64,000 nt of DNA from Streptomyces sp. AC555_RSS877 (lineage in GTDB: Bacteria; Actinomycetota; Actinomycetes; Streptomycetales; Streptomycetaceae), in NCBI RefSeq assembly GCF_019049245.1, contig NZ_JAGMUK010000218.1, positions 186,001 to 250,000 on the forward strand, written 5' to 3'. Shown piece after piece: positions 24,460-31,598 of the stretch. The notes beneath the pieces were generated by a model. That model saw only the letters and a program-made list of their open reading frames with translations. It ran no database searches and was not told where the DNA came from. The position numbers were made by a program, and so were the translations under genes. The first letter of the stretch is position 1. The number at the start of each line of letters is the position of its first letter.

Positions 24460-24471
24460 ATGGTCACGCTA
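24443..24471 (-). promoter_or_regulatory. -10 box and palindromic operator of the oxidase gene
   Basis: On the minus strand TAGCGT (complement of 24466-24471) is 6 bases upstream of the GTG start. ACTGAACGATCAGT (24443-24456) is a 5-4-5 inverted repeat inside codons 2-6, a typical TetR-type operator position that would block the start of transcription. Confidence 0.35.
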
Positions 24472-24594
24472 GGCGCCGGTTGACACGTGCATGCCTTCCA
24501 CTTGATCCCATCACTCGTTCGGGTGAAAGATGCACAGGTGGCGGGCCGGAGCGGCCGGTTCCGCACGGGTGGCCGCGGGTGACAGACTGACGCC

Positions 24595-25578
24595 ATGGAC
24601 GAGCGCACATTCGGCAGGTCGCAACAGCACGCATCCGTCATCGGTCTCGGCACCTGGCAGCTCGGTGCGGACTGGGGAGACGTCGACGACAAGGAAGCCC
24701 TCACGGTTCTGGAGGCGGCGGCAGAGTCCGGGGTCACCTTCTTCGACACGGCCGACGTGTACGGCGACGGGCGCAGCGAGCAGACCATCGCCGCCTTCCT
24801 GAGCGGCCGGCCCGACCTGCACGTGCTGGTCGCGACGAAGATGGGCCGCCGCGTCGACCAGATCCCGGAGAACTACGTCCTGGACAACTTCCGGGCGTGG
24901 AACGACCGTTCCCGGCGCAACCTCGGCGTCGACCGCATCGACCTGGTCCAGCTGCACTGCCCGCCCACGCCCGTCTACTCCACGGACGAGGTGTTCGACG
25001 CCCTGGACACCCTGGTCGAGGAGGAGCGTGTCGCCGCCTACGGCGTCAGCGTCGAGACCTGCCAGGAGGCGCTGACCGCGATCGCCCGGCCGGGCGTGGC
25101 CAGCGTCCAGATCATCCTGAACCCGTTCCGCATGAAGCCCCTCGTCGAGGTGCTGCCCGCGGCCCGGGAGGCCGGCGTCGGCATCATCGCCCGCGTCCCG
25201 CTCGCCTCGGGTCTGCTGTCCGGCAAGTACACCAAGGACACCGTCTTCCCCGAGAACGACCACCGCACCTACAACCGGCACGGCGAGTCCTTCGACCAGG
25301 GCGAGACCTTCTCCGGCGTGGACTACGCGACCGGCGTCGAGGCGGCCGCCGAGTTCGCCGCGCTCGCCCCCGAGGGGTACACCGCGGCCCAGCTGGCGCT
25401 GCGCTGGATCGTGCAGCAGCCCGGCGTGACCAGCGTGATCCCCGGCGCCCGCTCGCCCGAGCAGGCCCGCGCCAACGCGGCCGCCGCGAAGCTGCCCGAG
25501 CTGCCGGAGGCGACGCTCACCGCGATCCGCGAACTGTACGACCGGCGGATCAAGGACCAGGTGGAAGGCCGCTGGTAG
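24595..25578 (+). CDS. Aldo/keto reductase
   Basis: A 327-aa (alpha/beta)8 aldo/keto reductase. Visible are VIGLGTWQLGADWG, the Asp-Tyr catalytic region FFDTADVYGDGRSE, the Lys in VATKMGRR, the His in LVQLHCPP and the C-terminal NADPH-site strand VTSVIPGARSPEQARANAAA. All four tetrad residues (Asp, Tyr, Lys, His) are present. The substrate is unknown; the sequence is closest to the actinobacterial AKR group annotated as oxidoreductases of the potassium-channel beta type. It starts at ATG 24595. Divergent from the cholesterol-oxidase-like gene over a 135-base gap. Confidence 0.92.
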   Translation: MDERTFGRSQQHASVIGLGTWQLGADWGDVDDKEALTVLEAAAESGVTFFDTADVYGDGRSEQTIAAFLSGRPDLHVLVATKMGRRVDQIPENYVLDNFRAWNDRSRRNLGVDRIDLVQLHCPPTPVYSTDEVFDALDTLVEEERVAAYGVSVETCQEALTAIARPGVASVQIILNPFRMKPLVEVLPAAREAGVGIIARVPLASGLLSGKYTKDTVFPENDHRTYNRHGESFDQGETFSGVDYATGVEAAAEFAALAPEGYTAAQLALRWIVQQPGVTSVIPGARSPEQARANAAAAKLPELPEATLTAIRELYDRRIKDQVEGRW

Positions 25579-25598
25579 GTCCCCGGCCCCCGTACCGG

Positions 25599-25940
25599 TC
25601 AGGGTGTGAGGAGCAGCTGGCGTTCCCGCTCCTGGTCGCCCGACGAGACTCCCTGGTCCTGCGCGGAGAAGGCGCGGGCCAGGGTGTCGCTCGCCTTCTC
25701 GACGGCTTCCGGCGTGCCCTGCACGGTGACCGTGACCGGCGCGGACAGATGTCCGGCGCTCCCCTGAGAGGGCCCTGCCCCGCCGGCGGCGAACGTGGCC
25801 GTGTGGACCGTGGCGTTCGTGTCGGTCGGCAGCTCGTCGGGGGCGCCGAAAGCGGGCTCCAGGGCGCGTACGACCTTCTGCGCGTCGTCGGCGCTGCCGC
25901 CGGAGAGTGTGACAGTGAGTTCGGTGCCGGGCGTGGTCAA
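25599..25940 (-). CDS. Small protein with two similar beta-alpha units, unknown function
   Basis: A 113-aa soluble protein I do not recognise. It shows an internal duplication: ELTVTLSGGSADDAQKVVRALEPAFGA near the N terminus and APVTVTVQGTPEAVEKASDTLARAFSA near the C terminus, each a beta strand followed by a helix ending in a small-residue/Phe motif. The start is TTG 25940, picked because a clear CGAGGAG lies 6 bases upstream and conserved-looking sequence begins there; the frame stays open to 26072 without another ribosome site. Convergent with the aldo/keto reductase gene. Confidence 0.65.
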   Translation of the reverse strand: MTTPGTELTVTLSGGSADDAQKVVRALEPAFGAPDELPTDTNATVHTATFAAGGAGPSQGSAGHLSAPVTVTVQGTPEAVEKASDTLARAFSAQDQGVSSGDQERERQLLLTP

Positions 25941-26333
25941 CGGGACTCCTCGAATGGTCGGCGTCGGGGGCGGACGGGACGGCTGATGCGGGTGCACCGC
26001 GCGTCCACGGGCCGCTCGTGCTCCGTGTAACCGCCCGGTGATCGCTGAAACAGCCCCTGTCGCACCGGCCACCGACGCTGAGAGAAGGCCACCCTTCGGA
26101 GAGAACCGGTCCCTACGAGGGAGCCGCGGCTCGTAGGAGGCGGCCTCAAGGGGGCCCTTGAGAGGGGCGGCTCCTCAGAAGGAGCCGCCCCTGAGGGCGG
26201 CGGCCTCAAGGGGGCCGGCTCCCAGGACAGCGGCCCCCAGGGGGAGCCGTGCCAACGGCAGAGCCCCCAGGGAGAGCCGCACTCAAGGGCAGCGGCCCCT
26301 CGGAGGGGGCCGCTGCCTCACAGGTGCCGCGGC
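25941..26333. other. Intergenic region with clustered inverted repeats
   Basis: The 393 bases have no convincing gene. The left part (25941-26100) presumably holds the promoter of the 25940 gene. The right part (26112-26317) is packed with inverted and direct repeats, listed separately. Confidence 0.6.
26112..26317. repeat. Cluster of four hairpins and GGCGGCCTCAAGGGGGCC direct repeats
   Basis: Four perfect inverted repeats stand in a row: 26112-26119/26130-26137 (8 bp), 26145-26152/26155-26162 (8 bp), 26163-26175/26180-26192 (13 bp, 4-nt loop) and 26288-26299/26306-26317 (12 bp, 6-nt loop). GGCGGCCTCAAGGGGGCC occurs at 26139 and again at 26199. The last hairpin lies 16 bases beyond the stop of the 26334 gene and probably ends its transcript. 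Confidence 0.65.
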
Positions 26334-26789
26334 TCAGATGCGGCCGCCGGTCAGGCGGGTGACCGGACCGTAGGTGTGGCGCTCCGCCCGGCGGCCCGCC
26401 GCGAAGGACGCGGCGCCCAGCGCGGTCAGGCCGGCGCCGACACCCGCGGCGACCAGCTTGCGGTGGCTGAGCACCGTCCATGCCGTCTTCGCGCCGGCCG
26501 CGACCTGTCCCGACGCCGAGACGATCGCCTGGCGGCTCACTTCGACGCTCTTGGCCGCGGTGTGTGCGGCCGCGCTCGTCGCGTCGGCCGCGCGCTGCGC
26601 GCCGACCTTCGCGGCCGACGCCGCCTCGTCGGTCTTCGTGGCCGCGGCCCGGGCGGTCCCCGTGGCCGGGGCCGTCGCCTTGTCCGCGGTCTGCCGGGCC
26701 TTGGAGGCGGCGGCCGAAGCGGTTGCTGTCTTCTTGCTCGTGTCCTTGTCCGATTCCGTCATGGGATCCGCATTGCCGTTCGACTCCAT
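26334..26789 (-). CDS. Ala/Lys-rich helical protein with C-terminal hydrophobic segment
   Basis: A 151-aa low-complexity protein: a long Ala/Thr/Lys-rich amphipathic helix (about 15-95; ASAAASKARQTADKATAPA), like histone-H1-like or apolipophorin/LEA-type helices, then VLSHRKLVAAGVGAGLTALGAASFAAG, a possible membrane-anchoring helix, and a short basic tail. It may be a membrane-associated helical or stress protein; the function is unknown. Start uncertain: ATG 26789 is used, GTG 26798 and ATG 26762 are in the same frame, and none has a strong ribosome site. Divergent from the DUF6328-like gene. Confidence 0.6.
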   Translation of the reverse strand: MESNGNADPMTESDKDTSKKTATASAAASKARQTADKATAPATGTARAAATKTDEAASAAKVGAQRAADATSAAAHTAAKSVEVSRQAIVSASGQVAAGAKTAWTVLSHRKLVAAGVGAGLTALGAASFAAGRRAERHTYGPVTRLTGGRI

Positions 26790-26915
26790 CGCAAACACGT
26801 TCCGTCACGTCCCGTTTCTCTCGATACCGCCACAGGCGGACGGTCGGTCAGAAACGCGCGAAACAGGGAACACGGTGCTCAGGACGTAGCGCGGTTCGAT
26901 CGGCGGGGAGGAAGC

Positions 26916-27416
26916 TTGTCGGCCACCGAAGGCGAAGCAGCCAGGCACAAGACGGGACGCAACGAGACCGAGGAGGAAAGAGCCGACAGGAAGTGGGCGG
27001 AACTCATCCAGGAAGTCAGGGTCGCCCAGACGGGCGTGCAGATCCTGTTCGGCTTCCTGCTCACCGTCGTGTTCACCCCGAAGTACGCGGACCTGACGGA
27101 CACCGACAAGACCATCTACATCGTGACCGTCGTCCTGGGCGCCGCCGCCACCGGCGCGCTCATCGGCCCGGTCTCCCTGCACCGCCTGGTGTCCGGGCGC
27201 AGGGTCAAACCGCAGGCGGTCGAGGCGGCCTCCCGGCTGACGTTCGTCGGCCTGGTGCTGCTGCTCGCCACCATGACGGCCGCGCTCCTGCTGATCCTGC
27301 GGGTCGCGACCCACGACGGGTACGTCCCCTGGCTGGTCGCGGGCGTGGTCGCCTGGTACTTGGTGTGCTGGTTCGTCGTACCGCTGCTGACCCGGCGGCG
27401 CAACACGACGCAGTGA
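26916..27416 (+). CDS. DUF6328-family membrane protein
   Basis: A 166-aa inner-membrane protein. After a charged N terminus (KTGRNETEEERADRKWAELIQEVRVAQTGVQILFGFLL, the family opening) come four predicted helices, including YIVTVVLGAAATGALIGPVSLHRL, FVGLVLLLATMTAALLLILRV and WLVAGVVAWYLVCWFVVPLL. This fits the actinobacterial DUF6328 family of unknown function. TTG 26916 is taken as the start because GGGGAGG stands just upstream and the family sequence begins about 15 codons later; the frame has no nearby ATG or GTG. Convergent with the SsgA-like gene across a strong terminator. Confidence 0.8.
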   Translation: MSATEGEAARHKTGRNETEEERADRKWAELIQEVRVAQTGVQILFGFLLTVVFTPKYADLTDTDKTIYIVTVVLGAAATGALIGPVSLHRLVSGRRVKPQAVEAASRLTFVGLVLLLATMTAALLLILRVATHDGYVPWLVAGVVAWYLVCWFVVPLLTRRRNTTQ

Positions 27417-27425
27417 CGCCGGCCC

Positions 27426-27468
27426 ACCCGTGCGCCCGAGCGGCACCGGCCGACTCGGGCGCACGGGT
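27426..27468. terminator. Bidirectional 15-bp hairpin terminator
   Basis: Perfect arms ACCCGTGCGCCCGAG (27426-27440) and CTCGGGCGCACGGGT (27454-27468) with a 13-nt loop, between the convergent DUF6328 and SsgA-like stops. Confidence 0.8.
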
Positions 27469-27893
27469 CAGCCGCCCGCGATGACCTCCTGCAGGAAGTC
27501 GTCGATCCGGACCTCTTCCCGTCCCGGCGCCACGACCTCGCGGGTCTCCCGCAGGAAGGTCGCGATGGCCGGAGCCCACGCGAAGACCACCGCACGCTGG
27601 CGGCCCCCGTCGGGCCGGGCGTCGCCGAGGAACTCCATGCACAGCTCCTCCCACACCCCGGTCGAGACGGGACCCATGCGGACGTCGCCCACCCCGACCG
27701 GGCGGCTCAGTCCGGCCATGAGCATCTCCCGGTCCAGCCGCCACCGCGCCAGGACCCGGCCGTCATGGCTGAACACCACGGTGACGGCGAACGGGTCCGC
27801 CGCGTCGTAGCTCAGATGGGCGAGCACGGGGAAACGCTCCGTGCCGCCCGTCTGGAGCTGCACGACGAGGGTCTTGTGCACGAAGGAGTTCAC
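27468..27893 (-). CDS. SsgA-like sporulation/cell-division regulator (SALP)
   Basis: A 141-aa SsgA/SsgB-family protein: LVVQLQTGGTERFPVLAHLSYDAADPFAVTVVFSH through RWRLDREMLMAGLSRPVGVGDVRMGPV has the characteristic SALP blocks. These trimeric 'whirly'-fold proteins occur only in sporulating actinomycetes and guide FtsZ localisation or peptidoglycan turnover during sporulation septation. Which paralogue this is cannot be told from sequence alone; the C-terminal half (RAVVFAWAPAIATFLRETREVV) is acidic and longer than in SsgB. GTG 27893 is preceded by GGAGG. It is followed by a strong terminator. Confidence 0.9.
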   Translation of the reverse strand: MNSFVHKTLVVQLQTGGTERFPVLAHLSYDAADPFAVTVVFSHDGRVLARWRLDREMLMAGLSRPVGVGDVRMGPVSTGVWEELCMEFLGDARPDGGRQRAVVFAWAPAIATFLRETREVVAPGREEVRIDDFLQEVIAGG

Positions 27894-27955
27894 GAGGGGG
27901 CCTCCGAAAGGAACAGTCGTAGAGCCCTCTAGTACCCCCGTCCCGCACAAGATGC

Positions 27956-28987
27956 TCAGCCTTCCGGGTGATTCCCCCGCGCCCCGCGAAGGGCCGTGAT
28001 GGCAGTGGCGATGGCGTTCTGGAGATCCTCCAGCCGCTGGACCATGTCGTCCTCGTAGAAGTCCTGGGCATCGTCGAAGGTGAGTTCCTCGAACACCCGG
28101 GTGGCCTTCTGCAGGCTGCTGTAGAACTTCGTCCGCCGTTCCTGGACGCGCAGTTCGGGGTCGGCCTCCACGGCCTCGACGACGAGCGACTTCATGGTGT
28201 CGTACGCCTCGGTCGCCCACTCGCCGGTGTCCTCGTCCTCCTCCAGTTCGTCCAGGAGGGACAGATGCCGCTCGGCCTCCTGGCGCAGGTCGACGGGCGC
28301 GTCGATGGTCTGGCCGGCGGGGGTCTTGACCTGCCCGGACTCGGCGATCTGGCGCACGTAACCGATCCGGTCGGCGGACCGGCTCTCGGTGGCGACGGCC
28401 TTCTTGAGGTCGTCGGTGCGGACGACGTCACGCGCCAACTCGGCCTGCAGTTCGGGGTCTTCCCGCATCCGGTCGAGGAGTGCGCTGCGGGCCGCGCGGG
28501 CGGTGGAGGGGTCGGCTAGGATCGCGGCCCGCAGCGCGGTCGGGTTCTCGGCGACCTCCAGCGCCTTGGTGGGGCGGATGCCCTCGGCCTCGGCGGCCTC
28601 CGCGATGGCCGTACCGCGCTCGGAGGTCGCACTGCTGCGGGAGACGTAGTAGCCGAGCCACACGTCCGCGTCCGGCAGTTCCACCTCCTGACCCGGTGCC
28701 AGCGCCTCGAAATGCGGGACGAGGCCGTCGTCGGCGGCCCGGTCCCACGCCTTGTAGTAGCGCATGACGCGCTCGGGCGAGCAGCCCGCGAGTTCGGCGA
28801 ACTCCTTCGCCGACACCTTCGGTGTCTCGTCCGCGCCCTGGCCGCCGGGCCGGACGCTGCGCGCCACCATCAGACCGAAGGCCCAGCCTCCCGTCCGCGC
28901 GTAGACGCCGAACTCGCGCGCGTCCCGCGCCACGAGGTCGGACAGGGGCACGGGGGACGTCTCGGACGGGACGATCGCAAGGGTCAC
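27956..28987 (-). CDS. Conserved actinobacterial protein with HTH-like N terminus
   Basis: A 343-aa acidic soluble protein, not recognised by name. The N-terminal part has a helix-turn-helix-like stretch (VSAKEFAELAGCSPERVMRYYKAWDRAADDGLV), suggesting nucleic-acid or protein binding. The middle (about 150-260) is helical and charged; the C-terminal part (LRVQERRTKFYSSLQKATRVFEELTFDDAQDFYEDDMVQRLEDL) is a probable coiled coil. It starts at ATG 28987 with an AGGAGAATG overlap just upstream. It lies between the F420 enzyme gene upstream and the SsgA-like gene downstream on the same strand, with gaps of 93 and 62 bases. Confidence 0.7.
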   Translation of the reverse strand: MTLAIVPSETSPVPLSDLVARDAREFGVYARTGGWAFGLMVARSVRPGGQGADETPKVSAKEFAELAGCSPERVMRYYKAWDRAADDGLVPHFEALAPGQEVELPDADVWLGYYVSRSSATSERGTAIAEAAEAEGIRPTKALEVAENPTALRAAILADPSTARAARSALLDRMREDPELQAELARDVVRTDDLKKAVATESRSADRIGYVRQIAESGQVKTPAGQTIDAPVDLRQEAERHLSLLDELEEDEDTGEWATEAYDTMKSLVVEAVEADPELRVQERRTKFYSSLQKATRVFEELTFDDAQDFYEDDMVQRLEDLQNAIATAITALRGARGNHPEG

Positions 28988-29080
28988 GGGTCATTCTCCT
29001 GGGCAGGCTGGTCGGACCGCACACGGTGCAGGCGGAAGCCTATGGCACCCGCGGGCGCCGCCGGGGCGGCCCGGGCCCGC

Positions 29081-30052
29081 TCAGTCGAACGCGTCGTGCA
29101 GCGCCGGCAGCAGGGTCTTCTCCGCCCAGTCGAGATACGCGGGCTGCGAGTCCCCGCCGATCTGCACCAGCGCGATCTCGGTGAAACCGGCCTCGGCGTA
29201 CGGCCGTACCGCCTCGACGAAGTCCTCCGGGTCGTCGCCGCACGGGATGGAGGCGGCGACGTCGTCGGGCTTGACGAACTGCGTGGCCGACTCGAAGGCA
29301 TCGGGGTGCGGCAGCTCGGAGTTGACCTTCCAGCCGTTGCCGAACCAGCGGAACTGGGCGTGGGCGCGCTTGACCGCCGTGTCCCGGTCGGGGTCGTAGC
29401 AGACCGGCAGTTGGCCCACGCGCGGCTTGCCGGCGCCGCCGTGCTGGTCGAAGGCGTCGAGGAGCCCCGCCTTGGGCTCGGTGGCGATGACCAGGTCGGC
29501 CAGCCGGCCCGCGAGGGAGCAGGACCGCTCGCCGGAGACGGCGACGCCGATCGGCGGCGGCTGGTCGGGCAGATCCCACAGCCGGGCCGACTCGACGTCG
29601 AAATGCGTCCCCCGATGGTTCACATGGCCGCCCTTGAAGAGCGCGCGGATGATCTCCACCGCTTCTTCGAGCATCTCGTGCCGTACGTCGACGGCCGGCC
29701 AACCGCCGCCGACCACGTGTTCGTTGAGGTTCTCGCCCGAACCGAGACCCAGCCGGAACCGGCCCTCCGACAGCAGTTGCATCGTCGCCGCCTTCTGCGC
29801 GACGACCGCCGGGTGGTACCGGACGGTGGGACAGGTGACGTACGTCATCAAGGGGATGCGTGAGGTCGCCTGGGCGGCCGCGCCCAGCACACTCCACGCG
29901 TACGGGGAGTGACCCTGTGAGCGCAGCCACGGGAAGTAGTGGTCCGAGGTCACCGAGAAGTCGTAACCCACCTCCTCGGCCCGTACCACGTGGTCGACGA
30001 GCTCACGGGGGCCGGCCTGCTCGGTCATCATCGTGTATCCGATTTGCACCAT
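29081..30052 (-). CDS. F420-dependent LLM-class oxidoreductase
   Basis: A 323-aa bacterial luciferase-fold protein: VQIGYTMMTEQAGPRELVDHVVRAEEVGYDFSVTSDHYFPW at the N terminus, then LGAAAQATSRIPLMTYVTCPTVRYHPAVVAQKAATM and RFRLGLGSGENLNEHV, matching the G6PDH-like F420-dependent family (TIGR03557 type). It transfers hydride to or from the deazaflavin F420; the substrate is unknown. ATG 30052 begins the conserved MVQIGYTMM; a longer frame to 30253 is antisense to the next gene. The divergent serine hydrolase gene starts 85 bases away. Confidence 0.9.
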   Translation of the reverse strand: MVQIGYTMMTEQAGPRELVDHVVRAEEVGYDFSVTSDHYFPWLRSQGHSPYAWSVLGAAAQATSRIPLMTYVTCPTVRYHPAVVAQKAATMQLLSEGRFRLGLGSGENLNEHVVGGGWPAVDVRHEMLEEAVEIIRALFKGGHVNHRGTHFDVESARLWDLPDQPPPIGVAVSGERSCSLAGRLADLVIATEPKAGLLDAFDQHGGAGKPRVGQLPVCYDPDRDTAVKRAHAQFRWFGNGWKVNSELPHPDAFESATQFVKPDDVAASIPCGDDPEDFVEAVRPYAEAGFTEIALVQIGGDSQPAYLDWAEKTLLPALHDAFD

Positions 30053-30137
30053 AAGAGCCGGGTCCCCTGTGAGGGGCGGGGGAAACGGGCCGATGGGGCC
30101 TCTCGATGACGGCCGGGGATCGGGAGAGGATGCCGGT

Positions 30138-31598
30138 ATGAGTACGCGCCGTCTGCCTGTCCGCCCCTTGCCCACGAGCACCCCTGCCGCCCAGGGTGTC
30201 GACGCGTCGGGTGTCCACGCCTTCCTCGACGCCGTCGAGGCCGCACCGGGCATCGAGCCGCACAGCCTGATGATCCTGCGGCACGATCATGTGGTGGCGT
30301 CCGGCTGGTGGGCGCCGTACACCCCCGATCGTCTCCACCTCCTGTACTCCCTCAGCAAGAGCTTCACGGCGACGGCCGCGGGGTTCGCGGTGGCCGAGGG
30401 GCTGATCGGGCTGGACGATCCGGTGATCTCGTACTTCCCGGAGCTCGACGCCGACATCACCGACCCGCGCAGCCGCGCGATGCTCGTACGGCATGTGGCG
30501 TCCATGTCCAGCGGTCACCTCGACGAGACCTGGGAACGGGCCCGCGCGCTCGACCCGGAGGAGTTGGTCCGCGGCTTCCTGCTGCTGCCGCCGGACCGGG
30601 ATCCGGGGACCGTCTTCGCCTACAACCAGCCCACCACGTACACGCTGGCCGCGATCATCGAGCGGGTCACCGGCCAGTCGGTGAGCGCCTACCTGCGGCC
30701 GCGGCTGCTGGATCCGCTGGGCATCGGCGAGGTGGCGTGGACGCGGGACGGGGCGGGCCGCGAACTGGGCTTCAGCGGTCTGCACGCCACCACCGACGCG
30801 ATCGCCCGCCTCGGTCAGCTGTACCTGCGGGGCGGCATGTGGGAGGGCCAGCGGCTGCTGCCCGAGGGGTGGGCGGCCGAGGCGAGCCGGGTGCACGTGG
30901 CGAACGCCGACGGCACGCCGGAGGGCGCACTGTCGGACTGGCAGCAGGGCTACGGCTTCCAGTTCTGGACGTCCCGGCACGGCTACCGCGGCGACGGGGC
31001 GTACGGGCAGTACTGCCTGGTGCTGCCCAAGTACGACGTGGTGGTGGCGATGACCTCGGCGAGCGAGGACATGCAGGAGGTCCTGAACCTGGCCTGGGAG
31101 CATCTGCTGCCCGCCTTCTCTCCCGGACCGTTGTCCGGCCGGCAGGACGAGGACGCGGCCCTGGCCGAGCGGCTGACCCGGCTGGAACTGCCGTCCGCCC
31201 CGGGCAGGCAGGCACCGCCGGACCGGGTGGAGGCCTGGTCCGGTGCCGCGTTCGCCCCGGACGACGTCGCGCGCGAGACCGTGGGCGCGCTGACCGAGGC
31301 TCAGGTCTCGGCGGACGGGGACGGCTGGCGCCTGACGCTCGTCGAGGACGGTCACCGGCTGGAACTGCCGCTCGGGCAGGGTGGTTGGACCGTCACCGAG
31401 GGGCCGGTCCCCGTCGCGGTCAGCGGGGGATGGACCGACCCGGACACCCTGGTCGTCGACGTGGCCTTCCTGGAGACGCCGCACCGTCTCGTGGTGACGT
31501 GCTCGCTCGCGGACCGGACCTGCACGGCGCGGTGGCGCACGGAGCCGCTGCAAGGACGGCGCCTGCGTGCGATGAGGGCTCCGCGCGGGTCAGTCTGA
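30138..31598 (+). CDS. Serine hydrolase, class C beta-lactamase/DD-peptidase fold
   Basis: A 486-aa cytoplasmic member (no signal peptide) of the serine beta-lactamase-like family. The nucleophile motif is SLSK (YSLSKSFTATAAG), the second Tyr-Asn motif FAYNQPTTYTL; the third KTG-type box is replaced by GAYGQYC, so it is more likely an esterase or aminopeptidase-type hydrolase than a beta-lactamase. A C-terminal beta-rich region of about 130 residues (from LTRLELPSAPG) is like the lipocalin-type domain of such hydrolases. ATG 30138 after GGAGAGGA. Its last 9 bases overlap the end of the convergent pseudokinase gene. Confidence 0.9.
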   Translation: MSTRRLPVRPLPTSTPAAQGVDASGVHAFLDAVEAAPGIEPHSLMILRHDHVVASGWWAPYTPDRLHLLYSLSKSFTATAAGFAVAEGLIGLDDPVISYFPELDADITDPRSRAMLVRHVASMSSGHLDETWERARALDPEELVRGFLLLPPDRDPGTVFAYNQPTTYTLAAIIERVTGQSVSAYLRPRLLDPLGIGEVAWTRDGAGRELGFSGLHATTDAIARLGQLYLRGGMWEGQRLLPEGWAAEASRVHVANADGTPEGALSDWQQGYGFQFWTSRHGYRGDGAYGQYCLVLPKYDVVVAMTSASEDMQEVLNLAWEHLLPAFSPGPLSGRQDEDAALAERLTRLELPSAPGRQAPPDRVEAWSGAAFAPDDVARETVGALTEAQVSADGDGWRLTLVEDGHRLELPLGQGGWTVTEGPVPVAVSGGWTDPDTLVVDVAFLETPHRLVVTCSLADRTCTARWRTEPLQGRRLRAMRAPRGSV

